Source: Planctomycetota bacterium (GTDB lineage: Bacteria; Planctomycetota; Planctomycetia; Planctomycetales; Planctomycetaceae). From it: a stretch of 64,000 nucleotides of DNA. The stretch covers positions 62,001 through 126,000 of the forward strand of contig JAHZKX010000076.1 in the NCBI GenBank assembly GCA_022600195.1, written 5' to 3'. The translations under genes and the position numbers were made by a program. Below are positions 36,881 to 44,721 of the stretch, one piece after another (position 1 is the stretch's first letter; each line of letters starts with the position of its first letter). A model generated the notes under the pieces. The model was not told where the DNA came from, searched no databases, and worked only from the letters and a program-made list of their open reading frames with translations.

Positions 36881-37207
36881 CATGACCCCTTGTTCGGATA
36901 CCCCGCGACGAATTATGCGACTTGCTAAGTGAAGAACCGTTCATCGCAAACTAAGACACTGATCCATAAGAAATGGGAACAGTCGACGTTCGGTTCAAAA
37001 AAGACTCAGTATTCAGGTCGACCCCATGCCCGAAATATCGTTAAAATACAGACAGTGCCATATTTCACTGATAAACTCAGTGCGAAAAGGTCTGCAGACT
37101 GGTACACACCAGCCAGCAAGAGGCAATTTGATGGCCTCATACATCTGTTTTCGGATCATTGTGGTCTGAATCTTTGGTAAATTCGTTTTTTTCCGAACAA
37201 TTAGAAC
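36881..37207. other. divergent intergenic region
   Basis: It separates the minus-strand lipoprotein gene from the plus-strand LolA-like gene and should hold both promoters. I see no clear consensus pair and no gene. Confidence 0.45.
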
Positions 37208-38182
37208 ATGTTACGCATCTTAACTTTCTCAGCTTGTCTCCTGCTTGTGGCAGGCTTGAATGACTTTTTTTCCATCTCCTCCTGGGCTGATTTGTCGCAA
37301 GACAAGCCAGACAATAAGGATACAACGAGTGTCACTGAACCCCCGTTGGACAAGGCTGCGCAGGAACCAGAGAAATCTGACGCCGTAAAGTCACAAAATG
37401 AACCTCAAAGAAATTTGAAAAAAAATCCGGCTCAAGCGACATCCTTACTCAAAAAGTCACGTGAAAAGCTATTGAGCTACAGCTCTATCAGGGCGCAAAT
37501 TACAGAAACGGTTCAAATCGGCCCCAAACCCTTTGTCATCAGCGGAAGTTATCTTCAAGGTAACAATTTGAAACTGAGGCTGGAATTTCAGGTCCAGAGT
37601 CATAAGAAAAACGGAAAACCTGTCGGTACTCTCGTAGAAATTTGCGATGGGCAGGTACTTTGGACTGAACACACAATAAAAGGTACTTCGCGAGTCACCC
37701 GCCGCGATGTCCAGGCAATCTTGAAACATGCCGAATTGAACCCCAATTCTCGCCCGAATATGCTGGTAGCCGAGTTGGGACTAGGTGGACTCCCCGGATT
37801 ACTGGCGGCGATCCAAAAAAACATGACATTTCAAAGTGTGGCTGAAAAAACAGTCAACGGTAAGACATTGACTGTTTTAAATGGATCCTGGAGTGACCAG
37901 TTCCTCGCACAATGGAATGGGGGAAATGCCAACGCCGCCGTGCAACTTCCTCCTTATGTTCCGGATGCAATCAGAATTTACCTCGATCCACAAACGCTCT
38001 TTCCGCGAAGAATCGTGTATTTGAAAAAGAATAACAACACCCTGGAAAGCATTGTGACTCTCAATTTCTCCAAAGTCACACTGAATGCCCCCATTAACAA
38101 AGCAGAATTCGCCTATGAACCACCGGATGGCGTCTTTCCCGTTGATATCACCAATCAATACCTTAAACAGATAACGCAATAA
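37208..38182 (+). CDS. secreted protein with LolA/LolB-like fold
   Basis: This 324-residue exported protein has a signal peptide and a disordered Lys/Pro/Glu-rich spacer of about 55 residues. The rest resembles outer-membrane lipoprotein-sorting (LolA-like) proteins: SIRAQITETV, FVISGSYLQGNNLKLRLEFQ, LVEICDGQVLW, RIYLDPQTLFPRRIVYLKK and a final AEFAYEPPDGVF. Only the fold family is supported. It may be transcribed with the following VWA gene. Confidence 0.66.
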   Translation: MLRILTFSACLLLVAGLNDFFSISSWADLSQDKPDNKDTTSVTEPPLDKAAQEPEKSDAVKSQNEPQRNLKKNPAQATSLLKKSREKLLSYSSIRAQITETVQIGPKPFVISGSYLQGNNLKLRLEFQVQSHKKNGKPVGTLVEICDGQVLWTEHTIKGTSRVTRRDVQAILKHAELNPNSRPNMLVAELGLGGLPGLLAAIQKNMTFQSVAEKTVNGKTLTVLNGSWSDQFLAQWNGGNANAAVQLPPYVPDAIRIYLDPQTLFPRRIVYLKKNNNTLESIVTLNFSKVTLNAPINKAEFAYEPPDGVFPVDITNQYLKQITQ

Positions 38183-38360
38183 AGACGTAAGAGAATAAAG
38201 CACCCTGGCTCAATTTGGGAATGAAAAACGATCTGGCGACACATCACAGAGGGAACCTCGATGTTTGAGGTCTATCTCGATCCCTTAAACCCCTATAATA
38301 GAATAACTTAACAAATCGACTCGTTTTAGTTTGCATCATGTCTCTGCTGAAACGCAATTA

Positions 38361-39401
38361 ATGGATGTTAATCAAATGCCGGCAGTCTTCACAAAACTGG
38401 AACACGATACTCCACAATGGCAGAAAAATTCTCCTCTGCTTGTGGTTCCCAGTTGGGCTGCCTCCCTTGCCATTCACTCACTGATATTACTGATCCTCAT
38501 CTCGAGCTTGAATCGTTGTGATAGTGGTCAGACTGGAGGCGAGGATGGTGAATTACGAAGTGTCGGTATTTATCTTAAACAGTCGCCCGATGCAGAACAA
38601 ACTGATGAACCAGATCAGGAATTACAGGAACCAACTCAAAATCAGCAGGCTTTGCAATCTCAGGAGCAGCTGAAAGAAGTAATGGATCAGCCACCGGTGA
38701 CACCCCTGCTACCGGAGTTGAATTCAAAACTGCTGGGAGCCGGCCCGTTACAGACACCGAATATCCCCAGCGCACCAACGACAGATTTGACAACAGATAC
38801 GTTAATGTCACCCCAAACGGCACTCGCTCCTCCCGTCATGGGAACCGGAGAGGTGAACTTTTTTGATGCCGTTGACTCTGGAAAGCGATTTGTCTTTGTC
38901 CTCGACAGCTCTGGGAGCATGGCGGCACCACAGGGAGCCCCCATACGAAAAGCCCGCAAAGAATTAATAGCCAGCCTGGAAGGATTAACGCACCACCAGC
39001 AGTTTCAAATCATTTTTTATAATACGGAAACACGAGCCATGAAATATCGGGGCAAGCCGACCGAAATGCTTTATGCCACTGATATTAACCGGACCCTGGC
39101 CCGTCAGTTTATCCAGAGTATTGACCCGGATGGGGGCACCGCACATACTCCCGCTTTAAAAAGAGCTTTAAGTTTTCGACCAGATGTCATATTCTTTCTG
39201 ACTGACGCCAAGCATCCACAATTATCCAGCGCAGATTTGAATGAAATTCGTGTATTAAATAATGGTAAAGCCAAGATTCACTGTATTGAGTTCGGTGAAG
39301 GTTTCCCGGTCAAAGAAGGAAATTCACTCGACAAACTGGCACGTCAAAATCGAGGCAGCTATCGTTATTTTAATGTCCGCAAGTTTATCATAAATCGCTG
39401 A
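38361..39401 (+). CDS. VWA-domain protein with TonB-like membrane anchor
   Basis: This 346-residue protein has one membrane helix (about residues 31-50, SWAASLAIHSLILLILISSL). S35-x3-H39 within it matches the Ser-x3-His motif of TonB. A Gln/Pro-rich spacer of about 110 residues follows. The VWA domain starts near 175: MIDAS residues DSSGS (182-186), the Thr within GGTAHTP and the Asp in LTDA are all present. ExbB- and two ExbD-like genes follow in the same direction. The start is uncertain: a TTG at 38331 is also possible. Confidence 0.74.
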   Translation: MDVNQMPAVFTKLEHDTPQWQKNSPLLVVPSWAASLAIHSLILLILISSLNRCDSGQTGGEDGELRSVGIYLKQSPDAEQTDEPDQELQEPTQNQQALQSQEQLKEVMDQPPVTPLLPELNSKLLGAGPLQTPNIPSAPTTDLTTDTLMSPQTALAPPVMGTGEVNFFDAVDSGKRFVFVLDSSGSMAAPQGAPIRKARKELIASLEGLTHHQQFQIIFYNTETRAMKYRGKPTEMLYATDINRTLARQFIQSIDPDGGTAHTPALKRALSFRPDVIFFLTDAKHPQLSSADLNEIRVLNNGKAKIHCIEFGEGFPVKEGNSLDKLARQNRGSYRYFNVRKFIINR

Positions 39402-39460
39402 AACATTACTGACCATAAAAAATTGATTCCGAATCAACCATCTCAGAAAGTCCATGATTC

Positions 39461-40048
39461 ATGTCTTCGAGGGTATCCAAAGCAACTCGCTATACACTGC
39501 TCTTTGCCTGTTTAGTGTTTTGCGTCGGCTGTGATCAGTACACAAAAAAAATCGCCGTCGAAAAACTCAAATTTGAACCACCCATCACCTATTTCAATAA
39601 CACGCTGAGAATGGAATACGCAGAAAATACAGGTGCGTTTCTGAGTGTCGGAAGCCGACTGTCGAAACCAGTTCGATTTTTCCTGCTGGTGATCGCCAAT
39701 GCTGCTTTTTTAATCATCGTGACAGGTATGCTCGTTTTTCGCTGGCAAATGCCGCTCGTTCAATTCATTGCACTTTCTCTCCTGCTGGCTGGCGGTATTG
39801 GGAATCTAATTGATCGCGTCTTTCTGAATGGGATTGTGATTGATTTTCTCAATATTGGCTTCGGTCCGTTAAGAACAGGTATTTTTAATGTCGCTGATAT
39901 GGCAATTACCGGCGGTGCCATCTTGATGCTGGTTTCCTGGTTTTTCACGAAGGAAACAAAGACACAGGAACAGGAACAGGAACAGGAATCGACTTCAACC
40001 GAAACAATCACGCCTTCAAACGCAGAAAATTTAACGGTGGAGAACTAA
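39461..40048 (+). CDS. lspA: LspA: signal peptidase II
   Basis: This 195-residue membrane protease cleaves prolipoproteins at the lipobox Cys. The catalytic pair is Asp118 (GNLIDR) and Asp146 (FNVADMAI), with ENTGAFLS in between and four helices. The tail after residue 165 is a Glu/Gln/Thr repeat. It processes the several lipoproteins of this window; the context with ExbBD genes may be for envelope assembly. Confidence 0.93.
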   Translation: MSSRVSKATRYTLLFACLVFCVGCDQYTKKIAVEKLKFEPPITYFNNTLRMEYAENTGAFLSVGSRLSKPVRFFLLVIANAAFLIIVTGMLVFRWQMPLVQFIALSLLLAGGIGNLIDRVFLNGIVIDFLNIGFGPLRTGIFNVADMAITGGAILMLVSWFFTKETKTQEQEQEQESTSTETITPSNAENLTVEN

Positions 40049-40075
40049 ACACTGGCTGATCTGGGAAGAATCATC

Positions 40076-41134
40076 ATGCGAACGGTTTCACTGGCAATTT
40101 TGGCTGGCATCTGCTGCTTCATGCAGACGCTTCCCGTCTCTGCTCAGGATAAGATCGAAATTCGCCCGGATCATCATGTCGGCCAGGCAACCCTTCCCTG
40201 TACGATTCTGAATTTCACGCATTCTGAAATCAAAGTCAAACTGCTACCCAGTGGTACCGTGCGTACTTACCCCAGTTCGCAAATCATCAAAGTTCACACA
40301 CCTCAAACGGAACATTACCAGCAAGGACTCAAAGAACTAAAGGCAAGTCAGTTTTCTAAAGCCATCGAGTCATTCAGTGAAGCCTTAAATATTGAAAATC
40401 GGTCCTGGGTCCGTCGTGAAATTCTCGCATTAATGACCAAAGCCGCTCTGAGCCAGGGGGATTTGCTCAAGGCAGCTTTACGCTTTCAGATGATGGTGGA
40501 AAATGAACCAGACTCCCGCCATTTTGAACTCATTCCTCTGGACTGGACCATCCGGGAATCAATCTCGCCTGTGCGTAACTCCGCACACCGATGGTTGAAA
40601 ATGAAAGATGAAGTCAAACAGCTCATGGGCGCCAGCATTCTACTCACAACGCCCGACTACCGCGCACAGGCGGAAGCCGCACTACGCTCTCTGGCAACGA
40701 GCCCCAATATTAACGTGCAACAACTGGCTCGGACGCAACTCTGGCGCATTCGCTTAAGAGCAGGCGATCTGAATCATCTTGAACTACAGCGCTGGGAACG
40801 AAATCTGAACCAGGTCCCGAAACATTTAAAAGCAGGTCCCTATTACCTGCTTGGAACCGGATACGCTCTTCTCGAACGACACGATCAGGCAACTGCATCG
40901 TTTCTCTGGGCTCCCCTGGCCTATGATTCCAATCCACAATTATCGGCTATGGCAAATCTGAAAGCCGCTGACTCCTTGCTGGCACTGGGACAAACGGCGA
41001 ATGCTCTCCGCCTTTATCAGGAAACCGTAGTACGCTATCCGCATTCCACGTCCCGACAAATCGCGCAACAAATGATGGATCAGCTTCAGAAACGCAACGA
41101 CATAGATCCGAAACCGGCGACTCAACCCAATTGA
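40076..41134 (+). CDS. secreted TPR protein
   Basis: This 352-residue exported protein has a signal peptide (cleavage after VSAQ), a small beta domain and tetratricopeptide-like repeats: QQGLKELKASQFSKAIESF, ALMTKAALSQGDLLKAALRF and QTANALRLYQETVVRYP. GGAAG 7 bases before the ATG. It sits between lspA and the ExbB-like gene with short gaps and should be part of that operon, perhaps as a periplasmic scaffold. Confidence 0.78.
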   Translation: MRTVSLAILAGICCFMQTLPVSAQDKIEIRPDHHVGQATLPCTILNFTHSEIKVKLLPSGTVRTYPSSQIIKVHTPQTEHYQQGLKELKASQFSKAIESFSEALNIENRSWVRREILALMTKAALSQGDLLKAALRFQMMVENEPDSRHFELIPLDWTIRESISPVRNSAHRWLKMKDEVKQLMGASILLTTPDYRAQAEAALRSLATSPNINVQQLARTQLWRIRLRAGDLNHLELQRWERNLNQVPKHLKAGPYYLLGTGYALLERHDQATASFLWAPLAYDSNPQLSAMANLKAADSLLALGQTANALRLYQETVVRYPHSTSRQIAQQMMDQLQKRNDIDPKPATQPN

Positions 41135-41167
41135 TTTTTATCAACCACTCAGGAAAAGAAAACTTTG

Positions 41168-42031
41168 ATGGATCGTATGAAACCACTTTTAAAAATCGTC
41201 TGGATTGGTTTAGTCCTCTGCGCCGTTTTACTGACAACTCCATTGCTCTGCCTGGCCGCCGATGATTCTGCCGATGCCACTGGTGCAGGCATCGCCAAAG
41301 TCGATTTTCGTCAGTTAGTAGATGATGCCGGAACCATTGGAATTATCATTGCCGTTCTGAGCGTGGCAATGGTCGCCCTCATCGTCGAACATATCATCAG
41401 CATCCGCAGCAATTCACTCATGCCCCCGGGAATGGCGGAGGAAGTTCATTCATTGATTGCCCAGCAACAATATCGAAGTGCCGACTCCGTCTGTAAGTCA
41501 CGTCCCAGTTTTTTATCTTACATACTCTCTGCGGGATTAGCAGAAGTTCAAATGGGCTATGGCGCCGTTGAAAAAGCAATGGAAGATGCCGCCATGCAGC
41601 AGTCTGCTCGATTGAATCGAAAAATTGAATATCTGTCAGTCATCGGAACCCTCTCCCCGATGCTCGGTTTATTGGGAACCGTCTGGGGTATGATTCTGGC
41701 GTTCTCCGAATTCACAGCCAAAGCCAACCCCGATGTTGCAGAACTGGCGCCGGGAATTTCCAAAGCCCTGATTACGACTCTCTTCGGATTGAGTGTCACA
41801 GTTCCGGCACTTGCCAGCTTTGCTTTCTTTCGTAATCGAATTGACGAACTTGTTGCGCAATCTTCATTATTGGCGGAACATGTCTTTGCCGACTTTAAGA
41901 GATCCGTTCCCTCGCCCGCAAAACAAACCGGAAAACCAGTACGTAAACGACCGGAAGACGAACTGGCAGAACGTATCGCCAATCAGCAGGCTTCTCGACC
42001 GGCTCCCCCGCCAGGGGGACAGCAATCGTGA
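41168..42031 (+). CDS. ExbB/TolQ/MotA-family proton channel subunit
   Basis: This 287-residue inner-membrane protein has the three-helix ExbB topology after an N-terminal hydrophobic region: GIIIAVLSVAMVALIVEHI, then after a cytoplasmic loop SPMLGLLGTVWGMILAF, then ALITTLFGLSVTVPALASF. These segments include the conserved Gly/Thr/Pro signature. The stop overlaps the next start by 4 bases, which is usual for exbBD-type units. The C-terminal tail is Pro/Gln-rich. ATG 41168 chosen over TTG 41165. Confidence 0.88.
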   Translation: MDRMKPLLKIVWIGLVLCAVLLTTPLLCLAADDSADATGAGIAKVDFRQLVDDAGTIGIIIAVLSVAMVALIVEHIISIRSNSLMPPGMAEEVHSLIAQQQYRSADSVCKSRPSFLSYILSAGLAEVQMGYGAVEKAMEDAAMQQSARLNRKIEYLSVIGTLSPMLGLLGTVWGMILAFSEFTAKANPDVAELAPGISKALITTLFGLSVTVPALASFAFFRNRIDELVAQSSLLAEHVFADFKRSVPSPAKQTGKPVRKRPEDELAERIANQQASRPAPPPGGQQS

Positions 42032-42444
42032 GAATCCCGACACGCCCGCGCCAACCTGGAATCCGGTTTAACATTACACCCCTGATCGATATCGTGTTTC
42101 TTCTGGTTGTGTTCTTCCTTGCAGCAACACATTTGACCCAAAATGATAAACTGGAAGCCGTCGAACTTCCCGAAGCCTCACAGCATGAAAGAGAACCGGA
42201 TGAAGCCCCCCGACGGATTATTGTGACCATCACCTTAGATGAAAAACTCTATGTGCGCGGGAATGAAATCTCGCCGGAAGAACTGGACGCCAGGCTGTTG
42301 TCAATCGATGAATCCAAACGGAAAGAAACAGAAGTGCGTATTCGTGGCGACCGCCGGATTCCTTATCGCATCATTGAGCGTGTACTCATCAGTTGTGCCC
42401 GAGCGGGTATCTCAAATGTCCCCTTTGTTGTTCTGAACGAGTAA
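42028..42444 (+). CDS. ExbD/TolR-family protein, first copy
   Basis: This 138-residue protein has the ExbD layout: short cytoplasmic end, a single helix beginning ITPLIDIVFLLVVFF with the proton-path Asp, and a periplasmic domain ending with VSCARAGISNVPFVV-like residues. GTG start with a GGGGGA purine run 8 bases upstream and a 4-base overlap with the ExbB-like gene, so translation is probably coupled. Confidence 0.88.
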   Translation: MRIPTRPRQPGIRFNITPLIDIVFLLVVFFLAATHLTQNDKLEAVELPEASQHEREPDEAPRRIIVTITLDEKLYVRGNEISPEELDARLLSIDESKRKETEVRIRGDRRIPYRIIERVLISCARAGISNVPFVVLNE

Positions 42445-42456
42445 GCCTGTTCTGCC

Positions 42457-42939
42457 ATGAAAATTCCATCTCATCATAGTACCCGGCGCGACATTCAGGA
42501 TCAGGCAACCATGACGCCTATGATCGATGTGGTTTTTCTCCTCTTGATTTTCTTTATCAGCGCCTCGGCGAACCAGATTCGAGAATTCCTGCTGCCTACC
42601 GAACTGGCTACGGGCAGTATCGAATCAACGGAAACTGTGCCACAGGAGAAACCATTAGGTGAAGTCTGGTTAAAACTCAAACGGCAGGGCAACCAGACCA
42701 TTGTAGAATTGAATGAGCGTGAGTATGCTCAGTTTGATCAACTGAAACAGACGTTGACCGAACTGGCGAGTCTGGCACCGGAAATCCCAGTCATACTGGA
42801 TATCGAAGAGAATGTGTCACTGGGCGAAATGATTCGTGTCTACGACACCAGCCTGGCTGCCGGCTTCTATTCCATTCATTTTGCTACGGATGCAAATAAG
42901 GTCACCCCGAAAAAGAAACCCATTACCTCCCCCAACTGA
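42457..42939 (+). CDS. ExbD/TolR-family protein, second copy
   Basis: This 160-residue protein has the ExbD signature TPMIDVVFLLLIFFI with the proton-path Asp and a periplasmic domain. It is diverged from the first copy and about 20 residues longer. Two ExbD-like subunits with one ExbB-like subunit are seen in many Bacteroidetes and planctomycete loci. The gap to the previous gene is 12 bases. Confidence 0.87.
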   Translation: MKIPSHHSTRRDIQDQATMTPMIDVVFLLLIFFISASANQIREFLLPTELATGSIESTETVPQEKPLGEVWLKLKRQGNQTIVELNEREYAQFDQLKQTLTELASLAPEIPVILDIEENVSLGEMIRVYDTSLAAGFYSIHFATDANKVTPKKKPITSPN

Positions 42940-42952
42940 AATCCCTGACTAT

Positions 42953-43044
42953 CTAGAGCGCGTCCAATTTAACCATAGCGGCTTCAATACTATTTAACTT
43001 GATCCAAATGGATCTGGAGACGCTACAATAAACCTGGATACAGG
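42953..43044 (+). repeat. 92-bp intergenic repeat, copy A
   Basis: Starts CTAGAGCGCGTCCAATTTAA and ends ACCTGGATACAGG. It is directly followed by copy B with a period of 92 bases. No protein coding is evident. Confidence 0.8.
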
Positions 43045-43137
43045 CTAGAGCGAATCCCAATTAACCATCGCGTCTTTCATTCGATTATACACGTTTCAAA
43101 TGGACTTGGAGATGCTACCGTAAACCCGGACACAGGC
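43045..43137 (+). repeat. 92-bp intergenic repeat, copy B
   Basis: Starts CTAGAGCGAATCCCAATTAA and ends ACCCGGACACAGGC, 2 bases before the tatD ATG. It is diverged from copy A but the start, middle (AATGGA..TGGAGA.GCTACCG) and end blocks align. Confidence 0.8.
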
Positions 43138-43139
43138 TG

Positions 43140-43913
43140 ATGAAATTATTTGATACCCATGCCCATCTCGATGAAGAAGCCTTTCATCCGGACCGGGCAG
43201 AAACAGTACGACGTGCGATCGAAACAGGCGTAGAAACGATTCTCACAATCGGAACGACGGCTGAAAGCAGTCAACGCGCCGTTGATCTCGCTGCCACCTT
43301 TCCCAACGTTTATGCAGTCGTCGGCATTCAACCTAACTATGTCGCGCAAATGAAACCCAATGACTGGGAGCTCATTGAAACACTCTCCACCGCTGATAAA
43401 GTCGTCGGAATCGGCGAGACCGGCCTGGATCGCTATTGGGATTACGCTCCCATCGAATTACAACGCACCTATTTCAGTAAACACATTCAACTCTCGCAAA
43501 AATTGAACCTGCCCTTTGTCGTTCACTGTCGCGAAGCGGAAGCCGACGTTGTTCAATTATTACAGCAGGAAGCAGCAGACGCCCCTCTCAAAGGCATCAT
43601 GCACTCGTTTTGTGGCAACCCCGAAACTGCAGCCGCTTGTCTTGAACTGGGACTTTACATCTCTTTTGCCGGAATGTTAACGTTTAAGAAAAATGAGGAA
43701 CTGCGCGAGACCGCGCGTCAGATACCCCTGGATCGTCTGCTGGTGGAAACCGATGCACCCTACCTCGCACCAGTACCACAGCGAGGCAAACGGAATGAAC
43801 CTGCGTTCGTAAAGCACACGTGTGCCTGTCTGGCTGAACTTCATCAAAAATCTCCTGAAGAGATGGCAGACATCACAACAACAAATGCCAAAACTCTCTT
43901 CAACATCGGCTGA
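43140..43913 (+). CDS. tatD: TatD-family metal-dependent deoxyribonuclease
   Basis: This 257-residue hydrolase has the family metal ligands THAHLD (His7, His9), GIGETGLD with Glu, VVHCREAEAD, HSFCG and VETDAPYL. TatD proteins are 3'-5' nucleases in DNA quality control. The gene is preceded directly by two 92-bp repeats, so no normal spacing to a ribosome binding site exists; a weak ACAGG is 3 bases from the ATG. Confidence 0.92.
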   Translation: MKLFDTHAHLDEEAFHPDRAETVRRAIETGVETILTIGTTAESSQRAVDLAATFPNVYAVVGIQPNYVAQMKPNDWELIETLSTADKVVGIGETGLDRYWDYAPIELQRTYFSKHIQLSQKLNLPFVVHCREAEADVVQLLQQEAADAPLKGIMHSFCGNPETAAACLELGLYISFAGMLTFKKNEELRETARQIPLDRLLVETDAPYLAPVPQRGKRNEPAFVKHTCACLAELHQKSPEEMADITTTNAKTLFNIG

Positions 43914-44174
43914 GTACAAATCTCAAGTGCCGTGATTCTGCTCTGAAATCCACGTAAGTCGGATTCTTTGGGAATCTGCATTTCTTCAAAGAGGATGCTT
44001 TCATTTTTATCCAATCCTGCTATTGTTACACATAATCCGAAGTCGGGTTAATGATAGAGTTTCAGAGTGGTTCAGCCCACTTGGCACAGAGTATCTGTTG
44101 CTTTCGTTTTGTTGAATCCATTCCGGAACAACTTTAAGATTTACTTGCGTCAAGCGAACACACAGCAGGTATCT

Positions 44175-44267
44175 CTAGAGCGCGTCTCATTTAACGATAG
44201 CATCATCCATGGCATGATACTTGATCCGAATGGCCCTGGTGAAGCTACAAAAAACCTGGATACAAGC
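44175..44267 (+). repeat. 92-bp intergenic repeat, copy C
   Basis: Starts CTAGAGCGCGTCTCATTTAA and ends ACCTGGATACAAGC, aligned with copies A and B over its length. It ends 10 bases before the ATG of the next gene. The adjoining 44268-44277 gives the ribosome binding site. Confidence 0.8.
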
Positions 44268-44277
44268 TAGGATGGTA

Positions 44278-44670
44278 ATGATCAAAGAGTGGCTCGCGCA
44301 TGCCTTCGCGGTGGAACGCCCTGAAGATTTTACTCCCACAGAAGAGCAACAACAGATTGCCGACCGCATCTGCCGGGAAATTATCCGGCGAGATATGGTC
44401 ACACTGGCCATTCTCTCGCTGGAAACCTGCCGCCCGTTGAACTATATCGGCTCACAGGCCATTCACTTTTTCTCCCCATTTATTTCCTTCCTCGTTGAAC
44501 CAAAATCGCAAAAGATTTTCGCCGACTTTCTGGAAAAAAGAGGATCGATCGAATGGTTGTGCCAACGTCTGGAAACGCTCAGCGCCCCATCCTCTGACGA
44601 GCAAAGTGAGCATCCCACGGGAATACAAAACCCATTGAACCCGGAAACGATCAAGAAGGATGATTCTTGA
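44278..44670 (+). CDS. small protein of unknown function, first gene of the GlmL-like cluster
   Basis: This 130-residue protein is not recognised. It is helical: a charged N-terminal half (FTPTEEQQQIADRICREIIRR), a hydrophobic stretch (HFFSPFISFLVEP) and a final low-complexity tail. ATG 44278 with AGGA 5 bases upstream. It lies 51 bases before the GlmL-like gene and could be its partner, but it is not a GlmS or GlmE homologue by eye. Confidence 0.55.
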   Translation: MIKEWLAHAFAVERPEDFTPTEEQQQIADRICREIIRRDMVTLAILSLETCRPLNYIGSQAIHFFSPFISFLVEPKSQKIFADFLEKRGSIEWLCQRLETLSAPSSDEQSEHPTGIQNPLNPETIKKDDS

Positions 44671-44721
44671 CGACACTGAACCCATTCGGAACGGACCTGA
44701 TCTGCTTTCATATTTACACGG

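Noticed and set aside
42953-44270. 92-bp repeats as a CRISPR array
   Set aside because: Copies are 92 bases, diverged, only two are tandem and no unique spacers separate them; no cas genes are near.
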